A stretch of 64,000 bases of DNA from an uncultured Spirochaeta sp. (GCA_913030605.1 CAJWEZ010000013.1:1-64000), one strand, 5' to 3'. Positions 43,604 through 52,832 are shown, counted from the stretch's first letter. Notes: generated by a model from the sequence alone, not told the origin. A program made the numbers and translations.

Positions 43604-44353
43604 TCACGGAAGGTATTCGTGCTCGATGTTGGTCAGGGATCGGTAGATGTTCTCCCGGGCACCGGGATTGATCGCCGCAAGGCGTTCCACCACCGGGCCG
43701 ATTCGCGACCGGATGTTCTTTTGCCGGAACGGGCAGTCGATATTGCTCACCGGGAGTTCCGCCGCCCGGGCGACGTCGAGCACCATCTGTTCCCGGACCT
43801 CGCACAGTGGACGGATCACGCGCACCGTGTCGCCGAAGAACTCCTGCACCGGCTTCATCGTGGAGAACGATCCGCGCATCGTCATGTTCATGAGGGTGGT
43901 CTGGACGACATCGTCCAGATGGTGCCCGGTGGCGATGAGGGGGCGACCGGGCCATTCGCGGACGATATCGAAGAGGATGCGGCGGCGGTTGCGTCCGCAG
44001 CGGTAGCAGTCGAACCGTCCACCGAAGGACTCCGGCTTCATGTCGGCGTCTATCACCGTGAGCGGGGTACCGAGGGCGTCGAAGAACGCTCGCAGCCCCT
44101 CCAGGGCGTCGGGCTGATGGGGGTGCTCGCGCCAGTTGATGAGTACCGGAACGAGTTCGTAGTCGATCGGCACGAACCGTTGCCGCATGCGCAGTCCCAG
44201 CGCCAGCGCCAGCGAGTCCTTCCCGCCGGAGACCGAGACGAGCACACGGTCGCCGTCGGCGATCATCCCGTGACTGTTGATGCCGGAGCCCATGCGTTTG
44301 AGAAAGCGCATGAACAGCGGCGGGGGCTGGCGGTCGACGAGGCTATTCCACAC
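43604..44353 (-). CDS. TtcA-like PP-loop tRNA thiolation enzyme
   Basis: 249 residues if GTG 44353 is used; ATG 44311 gives 235. The PP-loop SVSGGKDSLALALGL (ATP pyrophosphatase) follows MIADGDRVLV. The central CYRCGRNRRR pair of Cys and the distal CPFRQKN are as in TtcA, where three or more Cys bind a [4Fe-4S] cluster for 2-thiolation of cytidine 32 in tRNA. GHHLDDVVQTTLMNM is also conserved. The protein is shorter than E. coli TtcA (about 310). The 5' end overlaps the HD-protein stop at 44343, pointing to coupling. Confidence 0.85.
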   Translation of the reverse strand: MWNSLVDRQPPPLFMRFLKRMGSGINSHGMIADGDRVLVSVSGGKDSLALALGLRMRQRFVPIDYELVPVLINWREHPHQPDALEGLRAFFDALGTPLTVIDADMKPESFGGRFDCYRCGRNRRRILFDIVREWPGRPLIATGHHLDDVVQTTLMNMTMRGSFSTMKPVQEFFGDTVRVIRPLCEVREQMVLDVARAAELPVSNIDCPFRQKNIRSRIGPVVERLAAINPGARENIYRSLTNIEHEYLP

Positions 44354-45608
44354 TGCGGATCGCGTCCTCGAGGACCTTCCGGGGATCATCCAGTCGGTCG
44401 CTGACGGAATGGGGGATCATGAGACGGATGCGCCGGATCGTCTCGGTGAAACGGCTCACCACGTCGGCGGAGAACACGCTCTTCTCCGCGAACTCGTGAG
44501 CCTCTCCATCGACGAAGATCGGGAAGTGGGCCTCGAAGGAGACCGGGTCCGGGAGGTCCACGATCACCTGGTGCTCGGGGACGCGGAACTCGCGGGCGAG
44601 CTGCTGCTCCAGCGCCTGCCGCGTTGCCATTTGCGTGAGGCGCTGGTGCCCGGTGTCGGCGGGATCGAAGGAGATGTCCGCCGCCGGTTTGAGCAGGCGT
44701 CGGTTGCCAACCTGCGATATGAGCTCAAAGGGCGGGTAGGGGTGTCCCGCAAACCGTGCGAAGAACAGCTCGTCATCCAGCCCGTAGAGATCCTCGGGAC
44801 GGATCGCATCGTCCTGCAGTCCCATGTGAACCGCCTTCTTGATCATGGCGGTGGCGACACGGACGGTCCGGTGCCAGTAGACGGCGCGGTACATCAGATA
44901 CTTGGAGAAGAGAATGTTCTCCACCGCCGACACGCCGCTTTCCTCCAGGCCGATCCCGTCGTAGCCTACCGGAACCATGCGGCTCAGGGCGAAGTCGATA
45001 TCCTGCAGTCCGTATGGGACGCCGCAGAAGTACGCGTCGCGGTTGAGGTAGTCGAGCTTGTCCGGGTCGAGGCTTCCGGAGAGGAGGCTGCGATACAGGC
45101 GCACCTCCTCACTTCCGCCGGCGTCCATCGATTCGTCCACGATCGCCGCCACCACCGCGGGGTCTACACCAAGGTCGTTGCGGATGGTGCCGGCCAGGTC
45201 TCCCTCCTGGACGAAGCGCCCGGTGAGCTGTTCGTGTTCCGCCAGCGGCAGGCTCTTAAAGCTGTGCGTATAGGGGAAGTGGCCCACATCGTGGAGCAGG
45301 CTCGCCAGCAGAAACGCCTTAACGCCTTCCAGCGTCAGCGACGGCGCGTCGGGATGGCGGACCAGGCGTGTAATGATGCGGCGGGCGATGTGAAACACAC
45401 CGAGACTGTGATTGAGGCGCGTGTGGGTGGCGCCGGGATAGACGAGAAACGTCGGGCCGAGCTGCTTGATCCGGCTCAGCTGCTGGAACACTTCGGTATT
45501 GATAATCCGGATCATGCCGGGGGAGAGATAAATGTGACTCCACAGCGGATCACGAATCGGGGAAGTGTAGTCGGATTCGAGATGACGGGAGATGTCAGGA
45601 CTGTTCAT
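44343..45608 (-). CDS. HD-domain phosphohydrolase (dNTPase/SAMHD1-like)
   Basis: 421 residues. HD metal-binding residues are in THTRLNHSLGVFHIARRI, LLASLLHDVGHFPYTHSF (the HD pair) and SGSLDPDKLDYLNRDAYFCG (distal Asp). This is the YdhJ/SAMHD1-type family of nucleotide triphosphohydrolases or related enzymes; substrate unproven. The start ATG at 45608 is only 28 nt from the divergent start of the next gene. No Shine-Dalgarno is obvious; a -10-like TAGTAT is complement of 45621-45626. It overlaps the TtcA-like gene at its end. Confidence 0.9.
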   Translation of the reverse strand: MNSPDISRHLESDYTSPIRDPLWSHIYLSPGMIRIINTEVFQQLSRIKQLGPTFLVYPGATHTRLNHSLGVFHIARRIITRLVRHPDAPSLTLEGVKAFLLASLLHDVGHFPYTHSFKSLPLAEHEQLTGRFVQEGDLAGTIRNDLGVDPAVVAAIVDESMDAGGSEEVRLYRSLLSGSLDPDKLDYLNRDAYFCGVPYGLQDIDFALSRMVPVGYDGIGLEESGVSAVENILFSKYLMYRAVYWHRTVRVATAMIKKAVHMGLQDDAIRPEDLYGLDDELFFARFAGHPYPPFELISQVGNRRLLKPAADISFDPADTGHQRLTQMATRQALEQQLAREFRVPEHQVIVDLPDPVSFEAHFPIFVDGEAHEFAEKSVFSADVVSRFTETIRRIRLMIPHSVSDRLDDPRKVLEDAIRSVE

Positions 45609-45636
45609 AGTGGTGCCGGCATACTACCATTGCCGG
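45609..45636. promoter_or_regulatory. 28-bp divergent control region with overlapping -10 elements
   Basis: Plus strand CATACT (45620-45625) and minus strand TAGTAT (complement of 45621-45626) overlap. Each ends 11-12 nt before its start codon, which leaves about 5 nt of leader on both sides. The -35 elements are weak. Confidence 0.45.
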
Positions 45637-46398
45637 GTGAGTCTTGGTAGTGGTTCCGGTCGGAGGATCCTGCTTGGGGCTGCGGTCGCCGCGCTGGCCG
45701 TGGCGCTTGTCGCGGCGGTGTTCTTTGCGGTGATGGTTGCCCGGCGTGACGGTGCCGCAACGGCGGTGAACGATCCCGGCGCCGGGGTGGTCCGCATGGA
45801 CGGCGGCACCCGGAAAGACGCCGACGCACGCGCAGTCGGGGTGTCGGAGGCGTCAGGCGCGTCAGGGGCGGACTCGTCGCCGCAATCGCCGGTGCAGCAG
45901 GATACCGGTTCCGCCGAGGCGCAGGAGGTGCCGACCGACGCCGTGTCCTCCTCCCCCCGCCGGGAGTTCCTCGAGCCGATTCCGCCCGGTCCCGAGGCGC
46001 GCACCTACGCCCGATGGACGCCCGTGTACCCTGCCTCCGGCGGCGAAATCGTACCGGCGGTCTCCTCCCGCCTCGGCGGCCGCGTGCGGGTGGTCACGAC
46101 CGACTCGGCGACCGACGCCGCGGACCGGGTGGCGCTGGCGGTGGCGACCGAATCATGGGATGCGGTGGGCCGCGACGATGGTAGCCAGCTTCCGGAGTAC
46201 GTGGTGGACGCCGTTCGCCGGGTGGTCACCGGACGTGGACCGGCGGCGTGGGTATACGCTGTTGACGCCCCCGGAGACGAGGCGACGTTTCTGCTTGGGT
46301 TCCCGGGGACACCGGTGCTTCTGCGGGTATACCAAACCAACGGCGTCGTCGACGATCTTGAGGCCGAACCGGCTTCCGACCGGTCCCCGGACCGCTGA
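45637..46398 (+). CDS. Single-pass membrane-anchored hypothetical protein
   Basis: 253 residues from the GTG at 45637. One hydrophobic helix (about 8-32, ILLGAAVAALAVALVAAVFF) anchors it. A Ser/Ala/Asp-rich low-complexity linker (about 50-115) is followed by a ~130-residue folded domain (RTYARWTPVYPASGGEIVP; RRVVTGRGPAAWVYAVDAPG). No family recognised. Possible periplasmic domain attached to the inner membrane. The next plus-strand gene begins 46 nt later, so it could share its transcript. Confidence 0.6.
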   Translation: MSLGSGSGRRILLGAAVAALAVALVAAVFFAVMVARRDGAATAVNDPGAGVVRMDGGTRKDADARAVGVSEASGASGADSSPQSPVQQDTGSAEAQEVPTDAVSSSPRREFLEPIPPGPEARTYARWTPVYPASGGEIVPAVSSRLGGRVRVVTTDSATDAADRVALAVATESWDAVGRDDGSQLPEYVVDAVRRVVTGRGPAAWVYAVDAPGDEATFLLGFPGTPVLLRVYQTNGVVDDLEAEPASDRSPDR

Positions 46399-46443
46399 CC
46401 CAGCGCGCCCTCTCCCGGGGGCCCCTCATCAGCGGCCACCGGA

Positions 46444-49233
46444 ATGCCGATAAGGACAGTGATGTACTTTCTGCTCATCGAAGCCGCGGGCATGCGCCAG
46501 ATCGCACGGATTCACCGCGAGCGGTACGACCAGCTGTTCGAAGATCTCCGTACACCGCTCGAGAACGCGGGATTCGAGTTCGTGTCCGGTGACGGGGATC
46601 TGCTGCTCTTCGCCGAGTCGGACGGCATCAAGGTTCAGCCGGACGCGATTGCATTCCTGGGCCGCCGCGTGCTCCAGGTACTCCACGGACGCTCGGAGGA
46701 CCTGCTCGATTTCTCGGTGGTCCTCGACTACCACGACGGTGCAGGTGGCGAGGAGGAACTCGTCCGCATGCAGCGTCTGCTGCGCTTCGCCCGCACCCAG
46801 AATACCGCGTACGTCACCGATCCCGTGCTGGCGGCGATCGCCCCGCTGGTCAATACCGAACGGAACGGTGGGCTCAATCGGGTGGTTGCGTTCCTCGGAG
46901 ACGGCGTGCCGAGACGGGCGACGTACGCCGAGTCCGTCGCCGATTCCGAGGTGCAGGAGCAGATCTCGCGTGTCCTGCACGATCGCGGGGGAGACAGCGT
47001 GTGGTTCCACGGCGCCGACACGGCAATGATCGCGGAGTCGTTGGAGGCGATCGCCGGAGAGGTTCCCCGCATCGTGGTGCAGTGCCGCCCCGACAGCGAT
47101 GTCACCGACGTTCTGCAGGTGGTGGTGGCGGGATTGCCGGAACCTACCGGTGCGCGGCGTCCGTCCATGGATACCGGAGACGCGGAACTGGATGCCCACG
47201 GTGCCTGGGCCCTGGGACTCCTTCGGGAACGGTTCAGCCAGCCGACCACAAACCTGCTTTCGGAGGGATGGCGGACGGGCGAACTGGCCCTCATTCTGGA
47301 AAAAACGCTGTCTGCACTGTCCGCTACCGGGCGGTGGGTGCGCGTGGAACTGATCGACGCCGACCGTTCCTCCCCCCAGGTGACCGACGCGGTGGCGACG
47401 CGGCTCCGGCGCCCGGCAATCCAGCTGCTGGCGGTGGCGTCGAGCGCCGCACCGCCGGACTGGACGGCGGTTGAACTGCGCGGGAGCGTCTCCGTCGGGG
47501 GCGTATCGGACGGCGACCGCTACGCCGCGGCGCACTCGTACTGGAGCCGGCCGGATTCCGATCCCCGGGACCTGCCCGAAAACCACCGACGCACGCTGTA
47601 CCTGCTCCACCGGCTTCGGGGTGCGCTGGACGACGGGCTTCTCAACGAGTTCTTTCCGGGAATCGGCGTGAGTCTGGCGGAACGGGCGCGGATTTTCAAC
47701 GAACTCGATGATCTGGGACTGATCCGACGGCGCTGGACGCTGGAGGTCCACCCGGCTCTCGATACGTGGATCGCAACCCTGATCCCGGAGGCGCAGCAGC
47801 GCCAGATCGACGAGACCGTTGTGGATCTCCTCGAGGGACAGCTCCGATCGGGGACGTTGGTTCTGTCTCCCCCGATTTGGGCGTTTCTCCAGCCGCTCCT
47901 CACCGGCACCCATCGGACCGAACGGCGTCACGCGATGCTTCACATACTCGCCGGTGGCGCGGCCTTTACCGCCCTTGATCGGGTGCTCGCTCATAGCGCC
48001 TCGAGCGCCCCGCTGGCGCGGGCGAGCGAGGCGAGCGCGCGTCTTCGCCTGTATCTGCGCGATAGCCGCGGCCCCCATCACTGCCGTCGTGACTACGACA
48101 CGCTGGAACAGGCGGTGGATGACCCGGGACTCCCGACGGCGGTACGCGCCGACGTGTTGCTTAGTATGGGGGAGTACCTGCTCGCCGACCGTCGGTACAG
48201 GGAGGCGCTGGATGCGGCAAAACGCGCCACCCTGCTGCGACAGCACCCTGGTGCCGGTGGCGCCGGGTCGAGCCATTTACTCATGGCTCGCGTGCTGCTG
48301 GTCCAGCGTCGCCTCAGCGACGCGGGGCAGTACCTGGGGTTCGCCCGGGAAGAGGCCCAGACCGACCACGCCACGGAGCTCATAGCCCGGTCGCTCGACG
48401 CGGTGCGGCTCTTCCTGGTGGGGAACCTGTCGCGGGCGGCCGGTCAGTTTGCGGACCTCGAGGAACCGCTCCTGCGCAGCGGGTTCTCGGAGTGGCTCAT
48501 GCTCGCCTGGTTTGCCCTGGGGCGGATCGACTTCGAACTCGGAGAGTACCGGCGGTCGGCGTCCCGGTTTCGCATGACCGCGGAATGGGCGCGTGCCTGC
48601 GGGATGGAGCGACCGGCCCGCACGGTGGGGGCGTGGACGCACCGCGCGGAGGTACTCTCCGACGACCGCCCGCCGCACACGGTGGAGGACATCGACGAGC
48701 TTTCGGCCGAGGAACTCCTGTTTGCCGCCGAGGCGATGATCCGTGACGGGTTGCATGAGGACGTCCTGGTGCTCCTGGAGCGGGCGGAACAGATAGAGTC
48801 CGCAGCGGACCGCTGGCCGCGCCTCGGTGTGTGCTGGGACAACGGGTATGCGCCCCTGGAGGACCTCATCATCGCCGACCGCGCCGGGAACAGTGAGCTT
48901 CTGCGCGTCATCCGGGCGTTCCGTGCGTGGATGCTGGCGCTCACCGGACGGCAGGAGGAAGCGGTCCCGTTGTTCTACGGCCTGACCCGCGGCAACGACG
49001 GCCTGAGCGTCGATCCCTATGCGGGGCTGTACAACTATCTGTACTCCAGCATTCTCCCCAGGGAACGGTCGAGTGACCGTGACGACCGTATCACCGTACT
49101 GGGAAAGTCGGTCAAGCTGGTACAGGAGCGCATGAGTCGCATAGACGACTATCGCGACAAGACGCGGTTCCTGCGCTACAACACCTGGAACCGTCGATTG
49201 ATGGAAACTGCCCGGCAGCACAATCTCGTATAG
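46444..49233 (+). CDS. Large TPR-type protein with degenerate cyclase-like and STAND-like regions
   Basis: 929 residues. The N-terminal ~140 residues (MYFLLIEAAGMRQIARIHRERYD then FEFVSGDGDLLLFAESDG) look like a class III nucleotide cyclase domain without its metal Asp pairs. Around 175-190 the place where a P-loop might be reads WFHGADTAMIAESL, without GKS/T. A winged-helix-like segment about 385-450 and then TPR-like helical repeats to the C-terminus follow. This order (cyclase - NTPase - TPR) copies known signalling proteins but all catalytic motifs look lost. Function unknown. The tRNA-Met promoter follows immediately. Confidence 0.65.
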   Translation: MPIRTVMYFLLIEAAGMRQIARIHRERYDQLFEDLRTPLENAGFEFVSGDGDLLLFAESDGIKVQPDAIAFLGRRVLQVLHGRSEDLLDFSVVLDYHDGAGGEEELVRMQRLLRFARTQNTAYVTDPVLAAIAPLVNTERNGGLNRVVAFLGDGVPRRATYAESVADSEVQEQISRVLHDRGGDSVWFHGADTAMIAESLEAIAGEVPRIVVQCRPDSDVTDVLQVVVAGLPEPTGARRPSMDTGDAELDAHGAWALGLLRERFSQPTTNLLSEGWRTGELALILEKTLSALSATGRWVRVELIDADRSSPQVTDAVATRLRRPAIQLLAVASSAAPPDWTAVELRGSVSVGGVSDGDRYAAAHSYWSRPDSDPRDLPENHRRTLYLLHRLRGALDDGLLNEFFPGIGVSLAERARIFNELDDLGLIRRRWTLEVHPALDTWIATLIPEAQQRQIDETVVDLLEGQLRSGTLVLSPPIWAFLQPLLTGTHRTERRHAMLHILAGGAAFTALDRVLAHSASSAPLARASEASARLRLYLRDSRGPHHCRRDYDTLEQAVDDPGLPTAVRADVLLSMGEYLLADRRYREALDAAKRATLLRQHPGAGGAGSSHLLMARVLLVQRRLSDAGQYLGFAREEAQTDHATELIARSLDAVRLFLVGNLSRAAGQFADLEEPLLRSGFSEWLMLAWFALGRIDFELGEYRRSASRFRMTAEWARACGMERPARTVGAWTHRAEVLSDDRPPHTVEDIDELSAEELLFAAEAMIRDGLHEDVLVLLERAEQIESAADRWPRLGVCWDNGYAPLEDLIIADRAGNSELLRVIRAFRAWMLALTGRQEEAVPLFYGLTRGNDGLSVDPYAGLYNYLYSSILPRERSSDRDDRITVLGKSVKLVQERMSRIDDYRDKTRFLRYNTWNRRLMETARQHNLV

Positions 49234-49278
49234 CGTCTCCTATCGTGTGCTGCCGGGACCACTGGCGCCACCGGCGCG

Positions 49279-49307
49279 TTGACACACCCGGGGGGACCTG
49301 CTATATT
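49279..49307 (+). promoter_or_regulatory. Promoter of tRNA-Met
   Basis: TTGACA at 49279-49284 and TATATT at 49302-49307, spacer 17 nt, ending 16 nt before the tRNA. Confidence 0.85.
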
Positions 49308-49323
49308 TCCGCCTCACAGATAT

Positions 49324-49396
49324 GGTGGCGTAGCTCAGTTGGTAGAGCAAGCGGCTCATATCCGCTCGGTCAGGGGTTCAAGTCCCTTCGCCACTA
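49324..49396 (+). tRNA. tRNA-Met (anticodon CAT), elongator-like
   Basis: 73 nt. Acceptor GGTGGCG pairs with CGCCACT (G-T at 1-72), discriminator A. Anticodon arm AGCGG-CTCATAT-CCGCT gives CAT. T loop TTCAAGT. It lacks the three G-C pairs of initiators in the anticodon stem. A tRNA-Ile2 with lysidine cannot be ruled out by eye. CCA is not encoded. Confidence 0.88.
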
Positions 49397-49399
49397 CGC

Positions 49400-49431
49400 G
49401 GCGTCGGCGTTCAGCCGACGCCCTTTTTTTT
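49400..49431 (+). terminator. Terminator after tRNA-Met, overlapping the 3' end of nrdR
   Basis: Stem GGCGTCGGC (49400-49408) with GCCGACGCC (49414-49422), then C and eight T. The hairpin overlaps the nrdR stop codon on the other strand. Confidence 0.9.
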
Positions 49432-49917
49432 GTCCGTGGCGGAGCCGGGCGCCGACGTTGCCGCCGCCAGACGATCGATCTCCTGCATAAACTCATCCAC
49501 GCTCTCGAAGTTGCGATAGACGGATGCAAAGCGGATGTACGCCACGGTGTCGAGGCGACCCAGTTGCTCCAGAACAAATTCGCCGATTCGTGCGGCGGTG
49601 ATTTCGTGGCTCTCCATCCCTTCGTGAATCGCCTGTTCCTCGAGCTCGTCGATCATGGCGGCGATCTGCCCCTGGCTCACCTGACGTTTGCGAAGCGCCT
49701 GCTGTATGCCCTTCTCGAGTTTGGCGCGGTCAAATGGTTCCCGCCGGCCCTTGGTCTTTTTGACCACCATGAGCTGCTTTTCCTCGATGCGTTCGTAGGA
49801 CGTGAAACGGTATTCGCAGGTCAGACATTCGCGGCGGCGGCGGATCGTGCGACCGTCGGCGAGAGCGCGGGATTCAATGACCTTGTCTTCCAGGGCGCCG
49901 CATTTGGGACATCTCAC
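49411..49917 (-). CDS. nrdR: Transcriptional repressor NrdR
   Basis: 168 residues from GTG 49917, with GGAGG 7 nt upstream; the longer frame to 49968 lacks homology. The zinc ribbon MRCPKCGALEDKVIESR with CLTCEYRF holds the two Cys pairs. The ATP-cone domain (about 50-140) has LMVVKKTKGRREPFDRAKLEKG and HEITAARIGEFVLEQLGRLD. NrdR senses (d)ATP and represses ribonucleotide reductase genes, none of which is in this window. Confidence 0.95.
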   Translation of the reverse strand: MRCPKCGALEDKVIESRALADGRTIRRRRECLTCEYRFTSYERIEEKQLMVVKKTKGRREPFDRAKLEKGIQQALRKRQVSQGQIAAMIDELEEQAIHEGMESHEITAARIGEFVLEQLGRLDTVAYIRFASVYRNFESVDEFMQEIDRLAAATSAPGSATDKKKGVG

Positions 49918-50050
49918 CGCGCTACCTCCATATATGGTGGACTTTTCAGGAATTCTCCCTGTGCGCACACTATACGACGGTTCCGGCCGCGAATCAAGAC
50001 TGGAAAAACCGTGACGGTGGGCCTACAATGGTGACATTCAGGAGGCGTCG

Positions 50051-50596
50051 ATGAAGCTCGTTCACAGTCAGATCCCGGTGGAATTCCTGCAGGCACTGCC
50101 GGAGGGCATGAAGCTCGTCAATCGCCACGGCCACGAGTTTCTCGTGGTGGAGTCGGTATTCAGCCGGTCTGGAACCCCCCTGGTCACCGAGAGCGTCCGT
50201 ATCCACGGCGAACCGAGCATCCGGATCGGTATCCGGGTCGGTGACCGCAACGGGCTGATCTTTGTGGATGCCTTCTGGGGCAGCCACTCAAAGCTCTGGG
50301 GATTCCTGCCGGACGCCGGCGACGGCGATCAGACGGTAGACGCCTACGTTCACGATACCGGCGAGAGCCTGATGATCGACCGGACCTGCGACGTGGAAGG
50401 CTGTTCCTGCACCCGCGGCATCGAGCTTGTGCTTCCCGGGGGGGAGAACACGATCCAGGTCTGCGCCCGTCTCGGCTGCCCGGGGCACCGGATCGTGCTC
50501 GCAGACATGGCAAAGCCGGTGGCGGACTCTGTCAGCGGGATCAATTTCTTCGGTGCCGGGTCCGTGGAGGACGACTGGTTCGACGCCTTCGCGTGA
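50051..50596 (+). CDS. Hypothetical protein with a Cys-rich, possibly metal-binding motif
   Basis: 181 residues with GGAGG 7 nt upstream of the ATG and a TACAAT-like -10 further up. The N-terminal half is beta-rich and soluble. A Cys cluster (CDVEGCSCTRGIEL and VCARLGCPGH) in the C-terminal half could bind zinc or an Fe-S cluster. No signal peptide. Family not recognised; it precedes cysS but has a separate transcription start. Confidence 0.7.
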   Translation: MKLVHSQIPVEFLQALPEGMKLVNRHGHEFLVVESVFSRSGTPLVTESVRIHGEPSIRIGIRVGDRNGLIFVDAFWGSHSKLWGFLPDAGDGDQTVDAYVHDTGESLMIDRTCDVEGCSCTRGIELVLPGGENTIQVCARLGCPGHRIVLADMAKPVADSVSGINFFGAGSVEDDWFDAFA

Positions 50597-50647
50597 CGGC
50601 GCCGGCGCCCGCCGGGGCCGCTGACACCCCTCCGGGAGCGCGAGCAC

Positions 50648-50676
50648 TTGTGAAAACTCGTCTCGGTCGGTAACGT
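50648..50676 (+). promoter_or_regulatory. Candidate promoter of cysS
   Basis: TTGTGA at 50648-50653 and TAACGT at 50671-50676, 17-nt spacer. The -10 ends 10 nt before the ATG and no Shine-Dalgarno is seen, so the mRNA would have almost no leader. Confidence 0.45.
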
Positions 50677-50686
50677 CATCCCTGAC

Positions 50687-52345
50687 ATGGATGAGACAGC
50701 ACGATACGAACACGTTCCGCTGACGGTATACAACTCGCTGCGCCGCGCGCAGGAGCCGTTTTCGGCCCTGGAGCCGCCCTTTGTGGGCATGTACGTCTGC
50801 GGCCCCACCGTCTACTCCGATCCGCACCTTGGCCACGCCCGTTCCGCCGTGGTCTTCGACGTGGTGTTCCGCTATCTCCGTTTTTTGGGGTACCGCGTAC
50901 GCTACGTCCGGAACATCACCGACGTTGGACACCTGGAGGATGAACAGGCCGATGCCGGCGAGGACAAGATCGCCAAGCGCGCCCGCCTGGAACGGGTGGA
51001 GCCGATGGAGGTCGTCCAGCGCTACACCCTCAGCTACCACGACGGCATGCGTCGCATGGGCTGCCTCCCGCCGTCGATCGAACCTCGTGCCAGTGGGCAC
51101 ATCCTCGAGCAGATAGAGGTTGTGGAGCGCATTGTCGAGGCCGGGCTTGCCTACGAGGCGGACGGGTCGGTCTACTTCGACCTGCAGAAATACGCCGGCG
51201 ACGCAGCCTCCGACCCCGCCCGCCGCGACGGTGGCGACGGATCGCCCTACGGGCAGCTCTCCGGTCGCGTGTTTGAGGACCTCATGGCCAACACCCGCGA
51301 CACGGCCGGGGCGGAGCAGAAGCGCAGTGGCCTCGACTTCGCCCTGTGGAAGAAGGCGGAGCCGCAGCACATCATGCGCTGGCGCAGTCCGTGGGGTGAG
51401 GGATTTCCGGGCTGGCACCTGGAGTGCACGACGATGAGTACGCGTTACCTGGGGGAGCAGTTCGACATTCACGGCGGCGGCCTCGACCTGCAGTTTCCGC
51501 ACCACGAGGCGGAGATCGCCCAGAGCCACGGAGCATTCGGGACCGACCCTGCGCGCTACTGGCTGCACTCGAACATGCTGACCGTGGACGGGCAGAAGAT
51601 GGCCAAGAGTCTGGGCAACTTCATCACCCTGGAGGAAATGTTCACCGGCGCGCATCCACGGCTGGAGCAGGCGTTCAGCCCCATGGTGCTGCGCTTCTTT
51701 ATGCTGCAGTCCCACTACCGCAGTACCGTGGACTTCTCCAACGAGGCGCTTGCGGCGGCGGAGAAGGGCTACCAGCGACTCATGACCGGTCTCCAGCACG
51801 CGGAACAGGTGCTCGCGGACGAGATCGCCGCGGAGGCGGCGGCGCTGGCGGAGGCCCCGCTGGAGCGGTCCTCCGTCGGGCCCCAGGAGGACGAGATCGC
51901 AGCGGCGGGACGCGCCATTCCGGCTCCCGGAACGGTGACCGCGGATGGCGACCACGCCGCCGCCGTGGTCGCCCAGATCGACGCCTGCTGGAAGGCGATG
52001 GGTGACGACTTTCACACCCCGAAGACGATCGCCGCGCTGTTCGAGCTGACGCGGCTGACGCAGCGCCCCGAGCACGCCTCGGCCCCCGACGAGCTCAGGC
52101 GGGCGGCGGCGCGGACCGTTCGCGGGTTCGTGCGGGCCGTGCTGGGGCTGCATCCCGAGGAGGAGGCCGCATCCGGTGCGGCGCCGGATCGACTGTCGGC
52201 GGTGATGGAGCTGGTTATCGCCCTGCGGGCGGAGGCGAGGAAGGCGAAGGATTTCGCCACCGCCGACCGCATTCGTGACACACTCGCGGCGGCGGGCATT
52301 CAGTTGGAGGACGGCCGCGACGGCACGACCTGGGTAACAACCTGA
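50687..52345 (+). CDS. cysS: Cysteinyl-tRNA synthetase
   Basis: 552 residues, longer than the ~460 of E. coli. Class I aaRS: YVCGPTVYSDPHLGHARS contains the Cys zinc ligand and the HIGH-type HLGH; the other zinc ligands are in WHLECTTMS and DLQFPHHEAEIAQ; the KMSKS loop reads KMAKSLGN. The DALR/anticodon part shows an Ala/Glu-rich insertion (about 375-425), which explains the extra length. The enzyme charges tRNA-Cys. sufE follows 24 nt downstream, which is fitting because SufE also deals in cysteine-derived sulfur. Confidence 0.96.
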   Translation: MDETARYEHVPLTVYNSLRRAQEPFSALEPPFVGMYVCGPTVYSDPHLGHARSAVVFDVVFRYLRFLGYRVRYVRNITDVGHLEDEQADAGEDKIAKRARLERVEPMEVVQRYTLSYHDGMRRMGCLPPSIEPRASGHILEQIEVVERIVEAGLAYEADGSVYFDLQKYAGDAASDPARRDGGDGSPYGQLSGRVFEDLMANTRDTAGAEQKRSGLDFALWKKAEPQHIMRWRSPWGEGFPGWHLECTTMSTRYLGEQFDIHGGGLDLQFPHHEAEIAQSHGAFGTDPARYWLHSNMLTVDGQKMAKSLGNFITLEEMFTGAHPRLEQAFSPMVLRFFMLQSHYRSTVDFSNEALAAAEKGYQRLMTGLQHAEQVLADEIAAEAAALAEAPLERSSVGPQEDEIAAAGRAIPAPGTVTADGDHAAAVVAQIDACWKAMGDDFHTPKTIAALFELTRLTQRPEHASAPDELRRAAARTVRGFVRAVLGLHPEEEAASGAAPDRLSAVMELVIALRAEARKAKDFATADRIRDTLAAAGIQLEDGRDGTTWVTT

Positions 52346-52369
52346 GCGCGGCACAACCGGGAGGAACCG

Positions 52370-52825
52370 ATGGAAGCCAAGACACTTGACGATATGAAGG
52401 CGTTCCTCGAGGACGCCACCGACGAGCTCCTCACCCTGCGGGAGATGGACAACCTCGAGATGTACCGGATGATCACCGACAAGGGCAAGGAGCTCGAGGG
52501 TATCTCCGACGACGAGCGCACCGACGCGAACTTCGTGTACGGCTGCATCAGCAACGTCTACATCGCCGATTCCGTGGAGGATGGGCGTATGCACTACCGC
52601 GGCGTGTCCGATGCCCATGTGGTACGCGGGCTGCTGGCGTACATGGTCGATGCGCTCAACGGGCTGACACCGGAGGACGTTGTCACCGGGACGCGGGGAG
52701 CGGTGGAAAAGTTCGCCGAGGATATCGACCTCAAGGCAACGCTGACGCCCAACCGCGCCAACGCCTTCGGCAATATCTACCAGCTCATGGTGGAGAAAGC
52801 CGCCGCCCGCGCCAGCAAGGCGTAG
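52370..52825 (+). CDS. sufE: SufE-like sulfur-acceptor protein
   Basis: 151 residues. SufE accepts persulfide sulfur from a cysteine desulfurase and hands it to the Fe-S scaffold. The active Cys lies in FVYGCISNVYIAD (about residue 60). The GVSDAHVVRGLLAYMVDALNG segment and late LTPNRANAFGNIYQLM are typical. No sufS, sufB or sufC is in the window. The gene is 24 nt after cysS and 7 nt before the phosphatase, so all three are probably cotranscribed. Confidence 0.88.
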   Translation: MEAKTLDDMKAFLEDATDELLTLREMDNLEMYRMITDKGKELEGISDDERTDANFVYGCISNVYIADSVEDGRMHYRGVSDAHVVRGLLAYMVDALNGLTPEDVVTGTRGAVEKFAEDIDLKATLTPNRANAFGNIYQLMVEKAAARASKA

Positions 52826-52832
52826 GAACCCC

